In this document: in pieces, positions 11,001 to 23,420 of the stretch
How the letters are laid out: every line of letters starts with the position of its first letter
Position numbering within the stretch: position 1 is the first letter of the stretch
Assembly (NCBI RefSeq): GCF_014356525.2
Contig: NC_052515.1
Coordinates: forward strand, 20,294,821 to 20,358,820
Source of the DNA: Nilaparvata lugens
Taxonomy: Eukaryota > Arthropoda > Insecta > Hemiptera > Delphacidae
Direction of reading: 5' to 3'
Length of the DNA: 64,000 nt
Notes under the pieces: generated by a model
What the model was told of the DNA's origin: nothing
The model's input: only the letters and a program-made list of their open reading frames with translations
Database searches by the model: none
Made by a program: the position numbers and the translations under genes

Positions 11001-11052
11001 CCCTTTATTGAGACAAGATTCTCCAGGAATGTTTCCACCAATCAATAAAGGG
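11001..11052. repeat. 11-bp hairpin
   Basis: CCCTTTATTGA and its exact complement lie 30 bases apart. Flanking words (caaagtttgatcaatg / cattgggcaaatctttg) are also partly complementary, so this may be the centre of an old palindromic element. Confidence 0.4.
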
Positions 11053-12580
11053 TTCATTGGGCAAATCTTTGAGCTAACTTGGCTGCGTTTGCATGTACAA
11101 ATACTTTACACGCACTTTAGGATGGAATAAAAGCAATAGCATTATTGTTACTACACCAGGTTCTACAACGTGACTGAAAAGAGAAAAAAATGAATGTTTA
11201 TATTTACATATAATGGCTGGTAGTAGTAGTAGTAGTAAAGTTATTTAATAATAATAATTGGTGAATAGAATAAATGTATTACAGGACGACTAATAATACT
11301 ATGTACTAGAATGGCCTTTACTATACAGCGATCTTTATTTGAAAGGAGTGTACATGGTTGTAATTCAGTAACAAAACATGTAATCGGTGTAATGTAGGAC
11401 TAAAGTTTAAAGTAGTGTGGATTAGAGGTACCGTACTGAAGTTAATTTTACAATGTTCTATATAAATGAATTAGCCAGGCAGGAGATGTGAATCAAATAC
11501 ATACATAACTTACATTATCAAAAAATAAAATAAAAAGTCTAAGTACGTGCCCATTTTAAAAATGTTTTCTCACACACAACATGTTTCAACAGTAATGTCA
11601 TTTTCAAGTTTATATTTCATTTATTGATAATATTAAGAATAGCCCTAACTGAAAGAGGTAATAATTTACATTTTCTATTTGATAATCAATTTAATATTTT
11701 TCAATCTTAGAAGTTATAGAAGCAGCCCCAATGCTTGAAATCAAGCAAAATTATGGAAATATTCACATCAGTTTGATGAAAAATTTTAGTAGCTCACCGA
11801 AGGCTATTTTAATTGAGATTGAATCATCAAGTCTAGTTTAACAAAATAGAGTTTATTATAACACGTTAAAGCTTCTAACAAGCCATTTAACTCCTTTAAC
11901 ACGAGCAACCATGTCATCATAAAAGACAAAAAGTACATTAAAACGGTTGTTTACCTGCTTTAAGATGAACATAAATGATAAACTACTGGAAAGCACCAAA
12001 TAGTCGTATCTTATGTGTGTTCCTACACGAATAATAACTATATGCAGAATGATACCTCCAAAACCGGTTCCAATCTAGATGAAAAGTTTGTTAAGTGTCA
12101 CTTCAGAAGTCCTAAAATATCACTTTATTTGTCCACGCCTTATAGGGATGAAGTTCTGAACTTCTTACCATTAAAGGATTCGTTCCTACAACCAATACTT
12201 GATTAATTGTATCAAATGTCAAACCAACATTCATCAGTACATTTGCATCATGTTCGTGAAAACGTATTCCATGTACGGTACCGGTAGCTTGTAAAGTGAA
12301 TGAAGCATGTCCTTAAATTAATTTGATTTTATAGATTACAACCATTTAAAACCACATTTATGTATAGCCTATTTGTAAAATTGTTATTTAACAGGATTGA
12401 AAATAAACATCTAGTACAATATCATATTTAACATTATCCAACGTCTTTGCATAGGCTATTCGATTTTTTACCACAATATAATGTAGGCCTAGGCCTACCG
12501 AATGATATTATTTACTAGTCAAGGTACAAGAGTATGAAAATTTATTAAAACACTTCACTTATATGGGCTACTTTATTCAA

Positions 12581-12665
12581 ATTAGTAAAAACAATATGTA
12601 GTAGCCTACCCTTTTAAAATGTTTTAATAAAAGGGTACTACAAGTTTTATATTGTTTTTATTAAA
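12581..12665. repeat. imperfect palindrome
   Basis: Left arm (gtaaaaacaatatg then tagtagcctacccttttaaaa) and right arm (ttttaataaaagggtactac, then tatattgtttttatt) pair over about 40 bases with a small loop. A MITE-like hairpin with no coding content. Confidence 0.5.
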
Positions 12666-15600
12666 ATGAAAATGTATGTATAGGTACATGATCACCTACA
12701 TTTTGCTACATTACCATTAACATAATATGTTAATATGATATATTATAATATGATATATTATATCATAATACTTGATAACCTCCATATTCAAAATGTACCG
12801 TACCAAGAGTAATGCAACGTGCTAACTACAAGATTCTGTTACTGAACCGATTTTGGCCTTCAAATGCATCGGGTTCAGACTTCTGCTAATGAATGGTTAA
12901 TGAATCTAATGATTATGGATAATTCGGTGTGGGTTCCATAAGCATATTACCACTGGAATATCGTTTTAGACCTTCTTTGCATTTTTTGACGTGTACGATG
13001 CTTACGTCATGTAGGCTCCGCTTAGTTTGTACGTGGGTGATGAGAGGGGATGCTGATGATAATGGGTGTGGCCAAAGTGTGTTCCAAACCACAGGGAAGA
13101 TATTTAGAAGCACATAACTGTCATTTTTCCAGACATTTATTATTTTTTATCTCAATTCTTGAGAAAATTAGTTCCAGGTTAACGTTATTTTTCTCTCCCA
13201 AGCATTGAAATGATAAGTAATTTACATAGGATATGATATTTTACATGGGAGTGTTGATAGTAAAATAAAATAAAGTTAAAAATAAGTGAGTGTTTAATTT
13301 TAATAAAAAAGAAATGAGAACTTTTGTAAAAATAGAGTTAAGAAGGATAGACGAGCTGATCAGAATATGTCACTCTTCCAACGAAAGTACAAAGAGCACG
13401 TTACTTATCCAATGTGAGTGATTGAATAATATATGACTCTGGCCATTGAGTCGCTTTCTCATGATGATATTATTAAAAATTTAGATTCTTCATTCTTCCT
13501 CCATTCATCAAGTTTTACAAAGAATATTCTTCATTTTCATATGTTTATAATTTACGAACTAGAAAATTGACCCATTACCTACTATAATCCTACGGTGTAG
13601 TTTAATACCAAAAAGACTAGTTCCATCAAGTGAGTTCTAGTAATACATGTATTTTATCCTGTTTTCATCAATTTTCAAAGCGTCTTGCTATGTTTTACAT
13701 AGATTTTGTATGAGACAAGAAAGACTGATTATATGATCCGGTCACATTTGCATAGCTGGAGTCCGCCCCCTGAGTAAGAGTGGGCAGAGTCGATACATTG
13801 ATATTCACACTGTCTAGAATTAGCGACCCGACCGTATAAGGAGTGCCGCGAGAATCTTCCACAATCGAATAAAATCAAATAAAAATGTTAGACGAATAAA
13901 ATAAATTTATATTAATATAATTAAATTGTAAAAAATAAATCTCAATATGGTTGAGATTCAAAGAATCAATTAGAATAGAATGAGAACATGACAGTGGAAT
14001 AGAATAAACTGTATGATTATGTTTAAAATAAAATGTGTAAGTTAGAACGAAATAATTCAAAAACTAGTTGGTACTTCCTTTCAAAAGACAAAACAGTTAC
14101 CAGACAAAAAATTACGCTGCATGCCTGCAGTTGGTATTTCCTAAAATATAAAAACGGGAATCCAGAAAACGTTACACCTGTGCCTATCATTAAATTCAAT
14201 TCCAGATATATTCTCTAATAATTTGCGCAATTTTAGCAAAAAATATTGTGAACTTGTACATGTTTAATCAATTTTGTAGACCATAAATACTTTGGTTTTT
14301 AATTTTCTTTTCTTTTTCTTAAAGTAGGCTTATTTACTACCTTTTCTCTCTTTATTTTTCAGTTATTAAATTTTTGTGTTATTTTCTATTATGATGATAG
14401 TTCCGAATTATTTGATTGTTATTTTTTCTCATTTTTTTCTTAATTTAGCTGCTGTCTGTGTAGCTAATCAACTTTCGATGAGACTTGTTTTGGCATAAAG
14501 CTGTAAGCATCTATAAGTTATAATTTTTGTAAGTTAATAAATTAACTATCCTGAATAACTAATTCGTTTATTTTCAACTTTGATAAATCTATTGACCAAT
14601 ATATTGTGCTTGATATTAAACTGAGCCCAATTTTATTCCTTATATATTTTTCAGACAGTGATTTGTTTCTAATATGTTATCAAACATCAGCGTAACTAGT
14701 TTCATATTATTTATATTAGATTCATAGTTTTAGTTTTTTAGACCCTGTGATAGATGTCTTCAATGAGCCACAATGAATAATTCATCTATTTCGCCAATGA
14801 AAGTTTCTTCTGTAATTATTATTCAAAGATGCAGTGTTTTAATCAACAGTTGTCACCTCAAGCTTCAGTGGGTTGATGCTAACATTGGAGTGAACTATCA
14901 TCTAAGATCCATTATTTTTTATAAGAACTCTATTTTTTGTATTCCTTCTGCAAATTGATCAATCTCATTCAGAAGTACAATGTTATTTCAATATATTTAA
15001 GCTTACGTTGTGTCTTGCGAAGTTCTCAATAATCTATAAAAGTATATTGCAGATTATAGTATCAAAGATATGGGATAATTAACATTAAATGTTCTTTTTT
15101 ACTGTGACAAATCACTTTCATATTCAACCGGTAGCCTGCTTCCAGACATTGAGAGATAATATGGAAATTGCTATGATGATAGACTTTCTTTTAAGGTGGT
15201 AATACTGAGTGATACAATCATACCTAATATATATAATTAGCACGAATCAAACTATACGTTTTATAATAACAGACTGTCTACAATTGATTAAAATATGATA
15301 CCGTAGAAAAATTATTTTCTTTTGTATCTGTTCTTGATTTAATATATTTCAATTTTTTGCATGCATTCGTTTGTATATTTGTATTATGTCTTGTGTGTGT
15401 AAATGAATGGAGTAAAATTGAACAGATTTAATAGAATTACTTTTTCATCGTTAATATCAATTAATATTAATTATAGTTCACTCCTTCACTCTTCGATACC
15501 GTTAATATCAAAGAGGAAAAGAAGAATTATCCATTGATCCGTCAAAAAAAAAAATAATAAGTTGGGGAATATCAACTATTTTTCAATCAACATAGACTAA

Positions 15601-16437
15601 ACTTTTCAAATAATAATATTTCTATGCATCCTTGAACATAAATTAACTTCAATAAACTCACCTTATACAAATTCAGTAGATGAGTAAAAAATCCGAAAAC
15701 AATAGTTGTGTCCTTGCAAGACGGGAAAGCTTGCTGCAATGAGGAGACAGACACCTGTGTTGGGCACGTATCACTTGCAACTGATCAACTCGCCATGCAC
15801 TGTCAGTCTGTTTATCGTGACTCCTAGTGGGGAGAACTCTCTGGAACCGCACCGCCAGTCACGGAGGGGGCTCTGTCCCCTCACCCCCCCACTGGTGGGT
15901 AATAAACCCCCTCACCCACCAAATCCAAATAGGATCGATGCTTTCTCAGCTGGGAAACTCAAGAATGATTTGAAATCCATTCAAGATACAGTTCTCCCTC
16001 CTTTGTACCCTGCTTCATCTTTCTTTATCATCCTCTATTCTTCCTCCTTTATCATTCTCTATTATACTTTATTCCCCCTCCTTTATCACTACACCTTCAG
16101 GAATCGAACATCTATTAATAGATCGGATGACAAATACTTGCTACTCAATTTTTTATCCATATAATAACAGATTTTGAGTAGCAGAGAGATTGAATGAGGG
16201 CGGGAGGAGAGTGACGAATCAATAAAGATGTCAAGGCTCGTCAAAATAATTATAGTCAAATTCCAACTATATAAAGGTATTGGAGTTACTGCATTCTATT
16301 TCTTCTATTCAATTTTTTTTCGTCAATGCATAAAGTAAGTAAATATTATTTACTTATAACTTATTATAAGATTATTTCTGTGATCTCTGGTCATTGAGTT
16401 CAATGATTTAAGAATTAAGAATGCAGTAATTTATCCA

Positions 16438-16684
16438 GGGGTGCTCACCTTCCTCATGTCCATCAACGCACCCTTAAATATACCAAATTTTAGTACCAAC
16501 CCCTTCCGCAATTAATAGGCACCCTCGCAAAAAAAGGCCGTCAGTCGCTATTTTTAATACTGCGGACGTTTTTTGGAACCCCCCAGAATTTATTGTTTTT
16601 TGAACCACGAGACCCCCCCCACTCCCTCTGAGGCGGCTAATGCGTTTTCGCCCTGCCTCCCCCCTCACCCAATGGGCATTCCTG
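16438..16684. mobile_element. hAT-like non-autonomous fragment, CAGGGGTGC type
   Basis: The left end CAGGGGTGCTCAC and the right end GGGCATTCCTG are imperfect inverted repeats. The interior has poly-C runs and the words ccttccgcaat and cgtcagtc. A shorter relative lies at about 17450-17530 (same ccttccgcaat and cgtcagtc words). The flanks show no clean 8-bp duplication, so the hAT assignment rests on end sequence and interior style only. Confidence 0.4.
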
Positions 16685-16804
16685 ATAGATTCATCCTAAT
16701 CTTAATGAACAATATAGGCTACTCTTCGATTTATTTCTACAGGAAAATTCTAAAGTAAATAATAAAGGAATAAGTCTTTTGAAATTCTCTAGACAATGAG
16801 GATA

Positions 16805-16907
16805 AACACACTTTTTCTATGTATTTAAACACGATATGCAGTTAAATAATGACTGCATGCCATTATTTGACTGCATGTCGTGTTTTAATACATAGAAAAA
16901 GTGTGTT
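16805..16907. mobile_element. near-perfect 103-bp hairpin MITE
   Basis: Both ends read AACACACTTTTTCTATGTAT inward. Arms of about 47 bases pair with three or four mismatches around a very short centre, leaving almost no loop. No coding capacity. Confidence 0.65.
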
Positions 16908-17925
16908 AATGAATCGCAGCTCGGAATGGATCAAGAGACCATCACTTTTAATGAGTATTATTAATTAAACGAAACTAATTCTACGATAAAAAACTTGAGG
17001 GGATTTACTGCTTGCTACTCTGTCACACTATTAAATTTCCGCAATGCTTCTGTCAAATACATTATTTATAAGATTTAAAACCAGTAACTGGAGTGGAAAT
17101 TTATTGATTTTGTAATATAATGTAGATTGAAGAATAGAATAATTATAACATCGATTGACAGAGATAATGAAACAGATATTCATTTGCATAGTACAGTTAC
17201 TAAAGTGTGTTTGTAAATGTAGGTATGAATATAGAAATCTCATTAACAGGTAGGCCTAATTAAAACATTATCAACCAGTTATTGCCATAAAGTTCCTACA
17301 GAACAAAAACGGATCTATGATAGGATTTCCACAAGAAGGTCATTTTAACCATAGATAGTCTTGCAGGGTGCTGATCACCTCTTAAAATAGAAAGAGCCTT
17401 GGAAGTTTAAAAGGATGAATATTGTAAGGCGAGATCGAGCAAAGCTTAAAACTCCCTAATTTTAGTCCCAACCCCCTTCCGCAATAAATAGCACCCTCCA
17501 AAAAAAGGGCGTCAGTCACTATTTTTATCACTTAACCTTTGGGTAATATCAGGGAAAATCATAAATATAGAATACATTTCAGAGAGAAGTTGCATTCTTC
17601 CAAGGCAATACATTGTATTCTTTTTTCTCTGTGGTGATATTCTAGGTCTAGGATATAGGGGTACACTAATGACATAGGCCTATGACAAAAACAAAATTCT
17701 GGTTTACTTTGTAGCGAAAACATCATTCATGACAGGTTTTAGGTCATATATCAGGTTTTGACTATCAAGATTAATATGATAGGAGGGAAACTATTACTGC
17801 ATTGAAACTATCAATAGTTTCTAATGCATTTTATTTAGTCATGTATTTTCACATCTCAGACTGAACAAATGAGCAAATGAATAAACAGTTAAATTATTCC
17901 GGAGTAAAATCAGAATTTCCAGTGC

Positions 17926-18072
17926 TGGCAGGGGTGCACTCCTCCCCATATGTCACCAGTCACACTGCTTTTGCTTTTTTGGTACCCCCCCCCCAATTCA
18001 ATTTTGAGCCTCCCTTCCCCACAAAATTTTAGTCTGCGTCCAAGCAGCTCCCTCCCTGTGGGCACTCCTGAA
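17926..18072. mobile_element. hAT-like non-autonomous fragment, CAGGGGTGC type, second copy
   Basis: Left end CAGGGGTGCACTCC and right end GGGCACTCCTG are complementary over about 10 bases. The interior is C-rich with tttttggtaccccc. No matching flanking 8-mers were found. It resembles the element at 16438-16684 in its ends but hardly in its interior. Confidence 0.35.
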
Positions 18073-18227
18073 ATTCATTCCCAGCTATAAGCTCTCTCAT
18101 ATAGTTTTTGTTTTATTCTAGTTTATACAGTTTTTTATGATTCTATTGTTCTAAAGTTTCTACTGTAATTATTAGTTGAATTTGAACCTAAATTTTCTGC
18201 ATTATTTCGAAATCTTATGTTTTCTTT

Positions 18228-18410
18228 TACTGTTTTGCAACTCTCACCAGCGGGCAAAGAGTTTTTTTTTGCTGGTGATGCCTAGATTTTATATTTTATT
18301 CAAGTATATGTATGAATATATTCATTTATTTATATTTCTAATGAATATTAAGAATATTATGTAATATGTCTTGAATATTCTAAATTGGCAATAAATGACA
18401 ATAAACGATA
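18228..18410 (+). repeat. LINE 3' tail, CACCAGC-hairpin family, copy 1
   Basis: TTGCAACTCTCACCAGCGGG is followed by a stem-loop closed by GCTGGTG, then AT-rich sequence ending near a 'ggcaataaatgacaataaa' motif. A second copy with the same order lies at 31088-31290 and ends in a short 'atttgatttga' repeat. A 3' end with hairpin and short tandem tail fits a non-LTR retroelement; the coding part is missing. Confidence 0.55.
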
Positions 18411-19227
18411 AATATAGTGTGTTCCCTCTAATATTTCGTTTAATCTGACATAGTATTCGATGTATAAAATCTACGAATTCCTCTAAACAAATGAGTAGAA
18501 CTGAGTAATGAAAAATTGAGATTACATTTCCTATACAGAATACACAGTGTTACATAATAAACGCGTTTATTTCCAAGTATTTGCACTCTAGTATTGTATT
18601 GTATCTAGTATAGTATTGCACTCTTGTATTTACCCAAATCTCTATAATAATATTCTCTTCAGTAATACCGTATATTTCCTTGTATTTCCTAATACCACGT
18701 CTAGCAACCGTATTTCTCATAAGAAAAGTAGCTTCTTGCATTTTGCAATCGGGATATCCCACGCGACAACACATCAGTGACACTTGCATGACTCACCAAT
18801 CACAACTCCCATCTGTGAGTGGGAGATGCTGCTGCTTTTCGATTAAGGGGGGCCCTACCAGTTTGGGGGGGGTCACTGATACCCCCACATCATGTCAAGG
18901 TCGCCCCACGACGTTGATCGTCCGCCCGCTCCATATATGGGCATCACCCACAGATATATAGTTAGGTGGATGGATTTTGACTACCTATGTTTCAACTACA
19001 GGTATACAGATTGACAGTAGTAGGATAGATTCGCTATCAGATAGTCAGGAAGAGAAGCGGAAGATAAGGAGCTCGTAAGAACTGTGGTTTTAGTTGGTGC
19101 TACTTTACTGGGCAAATCTTTCTAATACCGGTATTGAATACAAAATTTTCTTATCATTGATTACTGAATAAAGCATAAAGAACTGCTTTTCGCATTCTAA
19201 CAGATTCAGGCAAATAGTTTCTAAGTA

Positions 19228-19366
19228 CCGGTTGCACAAAAGCCGGTTGAATTTTAATCGTGATTAATTCCACGAGAACCAATCAGAGAAGACGTCTTAT
19301 CAAACAGGCCTTTTCTAATTAGTTCTCGTGAAATTGATTAAATTTAACCGGCTTTTGTGCAACCGG
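19228..19366. mobile_element. palindromic MITE, CGGTTGCACAAAAGCC family, copy 2
   Basis: Both ends read CCGGTTGCACAAAAGCCGGT. Inner arms contain attccacgagaaccaatcag and its complement. The most regular of the three copies. Confidence 0.8.
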
Positions 19367-19497
19367 GTCTAATCCTTCAAAGCAATAAAGCTGATGCATT
19401 CCACTGAAAACTTTATCCACTTTATCGCACACATGCGTGGTTTGCTTATGCCAACTCAAAGACCAGCAGAGACCCTCGGAATTTTAAGACACTAATT

Positions 19498-19642
19498 CCG
19501 GTTTCACAAAAGCCTGTTGACTTTTTACCGTTATTAAGCCACGAGAGCCAATCAGAGGAGGCTTCTTTTCAAAATAGCCTTCTCTGATTGGTTCTCGTGG
19601 ATTCAATCATTATTAAAATTTAACAATCTTTTGTGCAACCAG
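19498..19642. mobile_element. palindromic MITE, CGGTTGCACAAAAGCC family, copy 3
   Basis: Ends are CCGGTTTCACAAAAGCC and CTTTTGTGCAACCAGG, more diverged than copy 2. Inner arms (ccacgagagccaatcag / ctgattggttctcgtgg) are well kept. It lies only ~130 bases from copy 2, with unrelated DNA between. Confidence 0.75.
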
Positions 19643-20524
19643 GCCTGAGAATAGGCTGTAACATTACCAATGACGACTACTGCTGGAGAGTTGACTAGAT
19701 TCAAGTTTTTTGTCAATCTGGGATGACCAACAATCATACATTTAATTTTCACTGGGTTCAGTCTCAACCTGGGTTCAACAGACCAGAGACGTATTCACAC
19801 TCTACCAGAGAGAAGTAAGATAGATGTAGACAGGGAAAAAACACGTTATAGACATCACATGGGCCTACTTATTCATTCAAAGGCCTACATCAGCATTAAA
19901 TTTGTCACACCTGGCTCATAAATACACACTGCAACCTAATTTTGGGCCAGGGTGTCTCCAGGGTAAGAAAGGAAAGACAAGAATTAAGCAGCTGATTCTT
20001 AGACTTGGCTTCCGTCATCAATGATTGTGTTTTTTGATTGATGGTTGATAGATGAATGGGCGTTGGCCCACATTGAATGAACCTGACTCCGAAGAGTGTG
20101 GGTCGTAAGAAGGAACCTTAAAATAAATTCGTAGTTCTTGGTTCATATTTTTGGTTGTGGCCTTCTGAAGACAATAAATGACTTCTTATTTCCTTCTCTT
20201 CCTTACTTACTTACCTTCTCTTAATTACTTCTCTTCCTCTACATATTATTAATACTCTATATTATTTACTCTCGATGTAGTCTTATTATTTTTATTTTCT
20301 AATATATTCGTAGTTGAGTGATAGAGTAGACATTACTCTATATGGCTTAAATGAGTGAATCAGTAAAATTATATTTTATTTGATTTACTACCAAATAAAA
20401 AGTCATCCTATTTTATTCTATATACATCATAGAATAAGAATGTATATTTAAGAATGTTCAATAGTATTTATTCTCTTCATATTAACACAACTAATATTAA
20501 TACTTTGGATTCTGCTTACGCAAT

Positions 20525-20725
20525 GAACCAAGTTGAAGATGCAAGGAGATGAAAATGGGAGGGGAAAATAAGAACGGAGATGGAGGTTGAGAGAAGCAGG
20601 GAGAGGTTGGAGGAAAAAGAACAAGATCAGTTGAAGTCAGAAGGAGAGTGTTCGTAAGAGCGAGAGAAGAGGAGAAATTAGGAACAAATGAAAGAGACGA
20701 AAAAAGCAGTAAAATAGAAAAGAAT
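20525..20725. repeat. purine-rich (G+A) tract
   Basis: The plus strand is dominated by gaga, gagg and gaaga words over about 200 bases, with no coding sense. Confidence 0.5.
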
Positions 20726-21242
20726 GTACCTGTAGAGTTGTTAATGGGTTAAATCAACTACAGAATCTTAATAAAGAACAATGTGTAGAAGTATAGAAAT
20801 TATACAGGTCGAAAATATCGAAGGTTTAGGAAAAATGATGGAATTTTCAATTTTTGTTAATTGTTTATGGATGCAATCCGTTGTTATTGGTAGTATGAAA
20901 ATATCATTGAAGAATTAGTTCAAGTTTTTTTTGCGAGCAGTATTCTTTGCATTGATGATTTTACATTTGCAATTGAGTTTTCTGTAGCTTTATGTGTATG
21001 GGCTTAGGCATTACAAAGCAATTAAAAATGAAGAATTCTAAATTGAATGAATGATTGAGGACTGACTTAATAAAGATTAATACTTATGATATTTCCTAAT
21101 AGAGTATTGTAGAATGTAGTAACGTATTAGAGAGATAAAGTAAAAAAAATCAAAGTTCTCCTCTATGGATTATGGTACTCTGGTTAAATGTATATATAAA
21201 ATAATGATTTCGTTCTGCATGAGATCATGGAAATATTTATGA

Positions 21243-22001
21243 ATGAGTACAGTACCTCAAAGAGATCTACAAAATGCTGTAACAGAATGGTGTAGTGCGA
21301 TAAGAGATAAGGGAATGGTTGTCAACATTGAGAAGAGTAAAGTGATGATAGTATCAAAGAATCAAGAGAATGTGGAGCTGGATATAACATGGGATGGTGA
21401 AATATTGGAAAGGGTGAACAACTATGAATATCTTGGAACATTAATCTCTGCAGATGGAAAAGTTGATGAAGAGATAAACAACAGAGTATGGAAAGCCAAC
21501 CAAATGTATTACCAGCTTAGCAGAACCATCCTGGGTAAACGAGAAATAAGCCAGGGAACTAAAATAAGGATATACGAGTCGATATTTAAGCCAGTTCTAC
21601 TCTATGGAACAGAATGCCTCACAATGATAGAAAAGCACAAGAGTAGAATTACCTCCTCAGAAATGAGATACCTAAGGAGGGTGGTTGGAAAAACCAAAAG
21701 AGACAGAGTGAGAAATAGTGTGATCAGAGAAACATTAAAACAGGAGGAACTGATTACCACTGTTCAGCGAAAAACCCTAGGATGGTATGGCCATGTAGCT
21801 CGGATGAGTGATGAACGAAAGGCAAGGCTGGTTATGGAGGCAAGACCGGAAGGAAGACGAGGCAGGGGACGACCACCACTGCAATGGAATCAGTATGTAG
21901 AGAGTATAGCTGCTGGGAGAGGAAAGACAATGAATGAAGTGAAAAGAATGGCACAGGATCGTATAAAGTTTAGAGAATGGTTGAGGGATCCCGACACTTA
22001 A
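21243..22001 (+). pseudogene. C-terminal reverse-transcriptase fragment of a non-LTR retroelement
   Basis: The frame is open for 252 codons. After the first four residues, which are encoded by the target site itself, it reads QRDLQNAVTEW, then GMVVNIEKSKVM (the strand following the catalytic FADD, itself lost), YEYLGTLISADGK, a thumb region, LLYGTECLTM, RRVVGKTKRDRVRN, LGWYGHVARM and RRGRGRPPLQW near the end. These C-terminal modules are typical of insect LINEs related to the RTE/craniofacial-development-protein-2-like reverse transcriptases. The endonuclease and most of the palm are missing, so it cannot be active. The apparent ATG belongs to host DNA. Confidence 0.85.
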
Positions 22002-22030
22002 CGGCAAAAGGGTATGACAAACAAGAAGAA
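21258..22030 (+). mobile_element. 5'-truncated LINE insertion with 13-bp target duplication
   Basis: The insertion is bracketed by direct repeats GAGTACAGTACCT at 21245-21257 and 22031-22043. Everything between reads as the C-terminal part of a non-LTR retroelement ORF plus a short 3' end finishing in aagaagaa. Loss of the 5' end and variable-length target duplication are the signature of target-primed reverse transcription. The intact duplication and open frame indicate a fairly young copy. Confidence 0.85.
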
Positions 22031-22444
22031 GAGTACAGTACCTACTGGATCATCCATATTCATATCTATCCTTTTTCAAAATCCAAATCCAAATCCTTAT
22101 CCAAATTTATATCTATCTCCTTTTTAAACAATTATTAAGGGTTCAGCCTTAGTAGGATCTTTTATTAGATGTACGATAATTATAATTAGCAGGGAGTTTC
22201 TGTAAAGCTACCTACCAATGAATTTTGAAGTGCTTTCTCCAATTTTACATTTTGACACCTACGCTAATTGTAGGATTTCACTTTTTCGTGTTCCCACACA
22301 TGTGATGACTACCAGCTACACACTCGCATTTCAAATCAAGCCATAAATTCAATGACAGAAGTCGCTGAATTTAGCTTTCGTGAACTGGTTTAGTAAGTCT
22401 ACTGCTTATACGATAAAATCGGACAAACTTCTACGATAAAATCG

Positions 22445-22620
22445 GAACAAATTTATCTATTTATTCATTCATTTTTGGCCCACATGAGCCCCGACTTTTG
22501 TGAGAAGGTGATGGAAGGGATAATGATGATGATGAGAGATGAGAGAGACCTAGCGTTTTATCTGGGTTTTGAACCATAGGGAAGTGATTTTGAAGTTCAT
22601 AGCTATGTGTTAGCAGAGTA
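22445..22620 (-). repeat. possible LINE 3' tail fragment
   Basis: On the minus strand this reads from a 'gatggaaggg..atgatgatgatg' region to 'ggcccacatgagcc' and ends in aatgaatgaataaataga. The terminal AATAAATA-like repeat suggests a retroelement tail. No coding sequence is preserved. Confidence 0.3.
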
Positions 22621-22790
22621 TTTCAATTGGAACGAATGCCAATCTCTCATAAAAAGTATCTATCACTCATAGATAAGTGTCATCCAATCACTGAAAACTG
22701 TTCCATTATTTAATATTAACTTTTCGGTGAGGGTTACTCTTATTCATCGAGAAATGGGAAGGGGACTTGGATTTTTTTTCTTGTTCCATT

Positions 22791-23068
22791 CAGTGGTGTA
22801 TAGAAGATATTTTTGGGGGGGGGGGGGGCAAGGTCAATGTAAGGTTAAGTGATTATAAGTAAACACCCCATGATACTTAATATCAGTTTTGCTGCTCATA
22901 TTCAGATATTCAGAGGGTAATTTGCGCTGAAGGCCCTTTTTACTTTATCGTCAGGCCGTCAAAAATTCAGATTACTGTTCTTTTCTCTGTAATTACTGTA
23001 CTGATTTTTCTTCATGTTCATTAGTGGGTGGGGCGGGGTGGCCTGCTCGCCCCTTATGTACGCCACTG
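22791..23068. mobile_element. hAT-like non-autonomous element with perfect 8-bp TSD (278 bp)
   Basis: Terminal repeats CAGTGGTGTA and TACGCCACTG are flanked on both sides by GTTCCATT (22783-22790 and 23069-23076). CAGTGGCG-type ends with 8-bp duplications define hAT transposons. The interior has a G run followed by non-coding sequence. Confidence 0.88.
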
Positions 23069-23149
23069 GTTCCATTTAACTCTGTTCTCTGTTAATTTTA
23101 AGAAATCCAAGTCGACAATGTCACTAAGAGGGTAACATATTTTGCTAAA

Positions 23150-23420
23150 AATATCTCTATATATAAAAATGAATGTCTGTTTGTGTTTTAGTTTGTTCCC
23201 TACAGACTTGAAAACTACTTGACAGAACGGCATGAAACTTTGGGAATATGTTGTGTTATATTGGGGATGGTTTCTGACCAGAAATTATAATAGGGGGGGG
23301 GTATAATAATTATTAATCCATTTTACAGACCTATGTTTTCGAAATTGTCGGCCGAGCGGCTAATGTAGAACGGGAAGATCATCATGATTCAAGATCATGT
23401 TGTGATAATATGATTTTGCA
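23150..23420. repeat. interspersed repeat beginning tctctatatataaaaatg
   Basis: The words atatataaaaatgaatgtct, gaaaactacttgacag and ggcatgaaactttggga resemble a common arthropod non-coding repeat start, in style similar to the element beginning at 9800. The right boundary is unclear. No coding content. Confidence 0.4.

Larger units (their letters stand above)
8241..21244. other. long repeat-rich stretch without recognised host genes
   Basis: Upstream on the minus strand this may include 5' untranslated exons of the CIMAP-like gene, but none can be placed. The stretch contains several MITEs and hairpins listed separately, (TA)n and (CACT)n microsatellites, poly-C-containing hAT-like fragments at 16.4-18.1 kb, a GC-richer patch at 15700-15950, and AT-rich filler. 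Open frames of 60-150 codons here show no family features. Confidence 0.6.

Noticed and set aside
12913..13117. Overlapping 62- and 66-codon frames on both strands
   Set aside because: The patch has somewhat higher GC, but neither frame resembles a protein family and no splice context supports an exon.
15706..16164. 152-codon open frame starting MCPCKTGKLAAMRRQ
   Set aside because: Longest frame in its region, but the first part lies in a C/G-run patch and the second in TC-rich simple sequence (SSFFIILYSSSFIILYY). No domain, splice context or family resemblance.
18680..18961. 93-codon open frame in a GC-richer patch
   Set aside because: Contains G and C runs like the hAT-like fragments nearby. 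The peptide has no family features.
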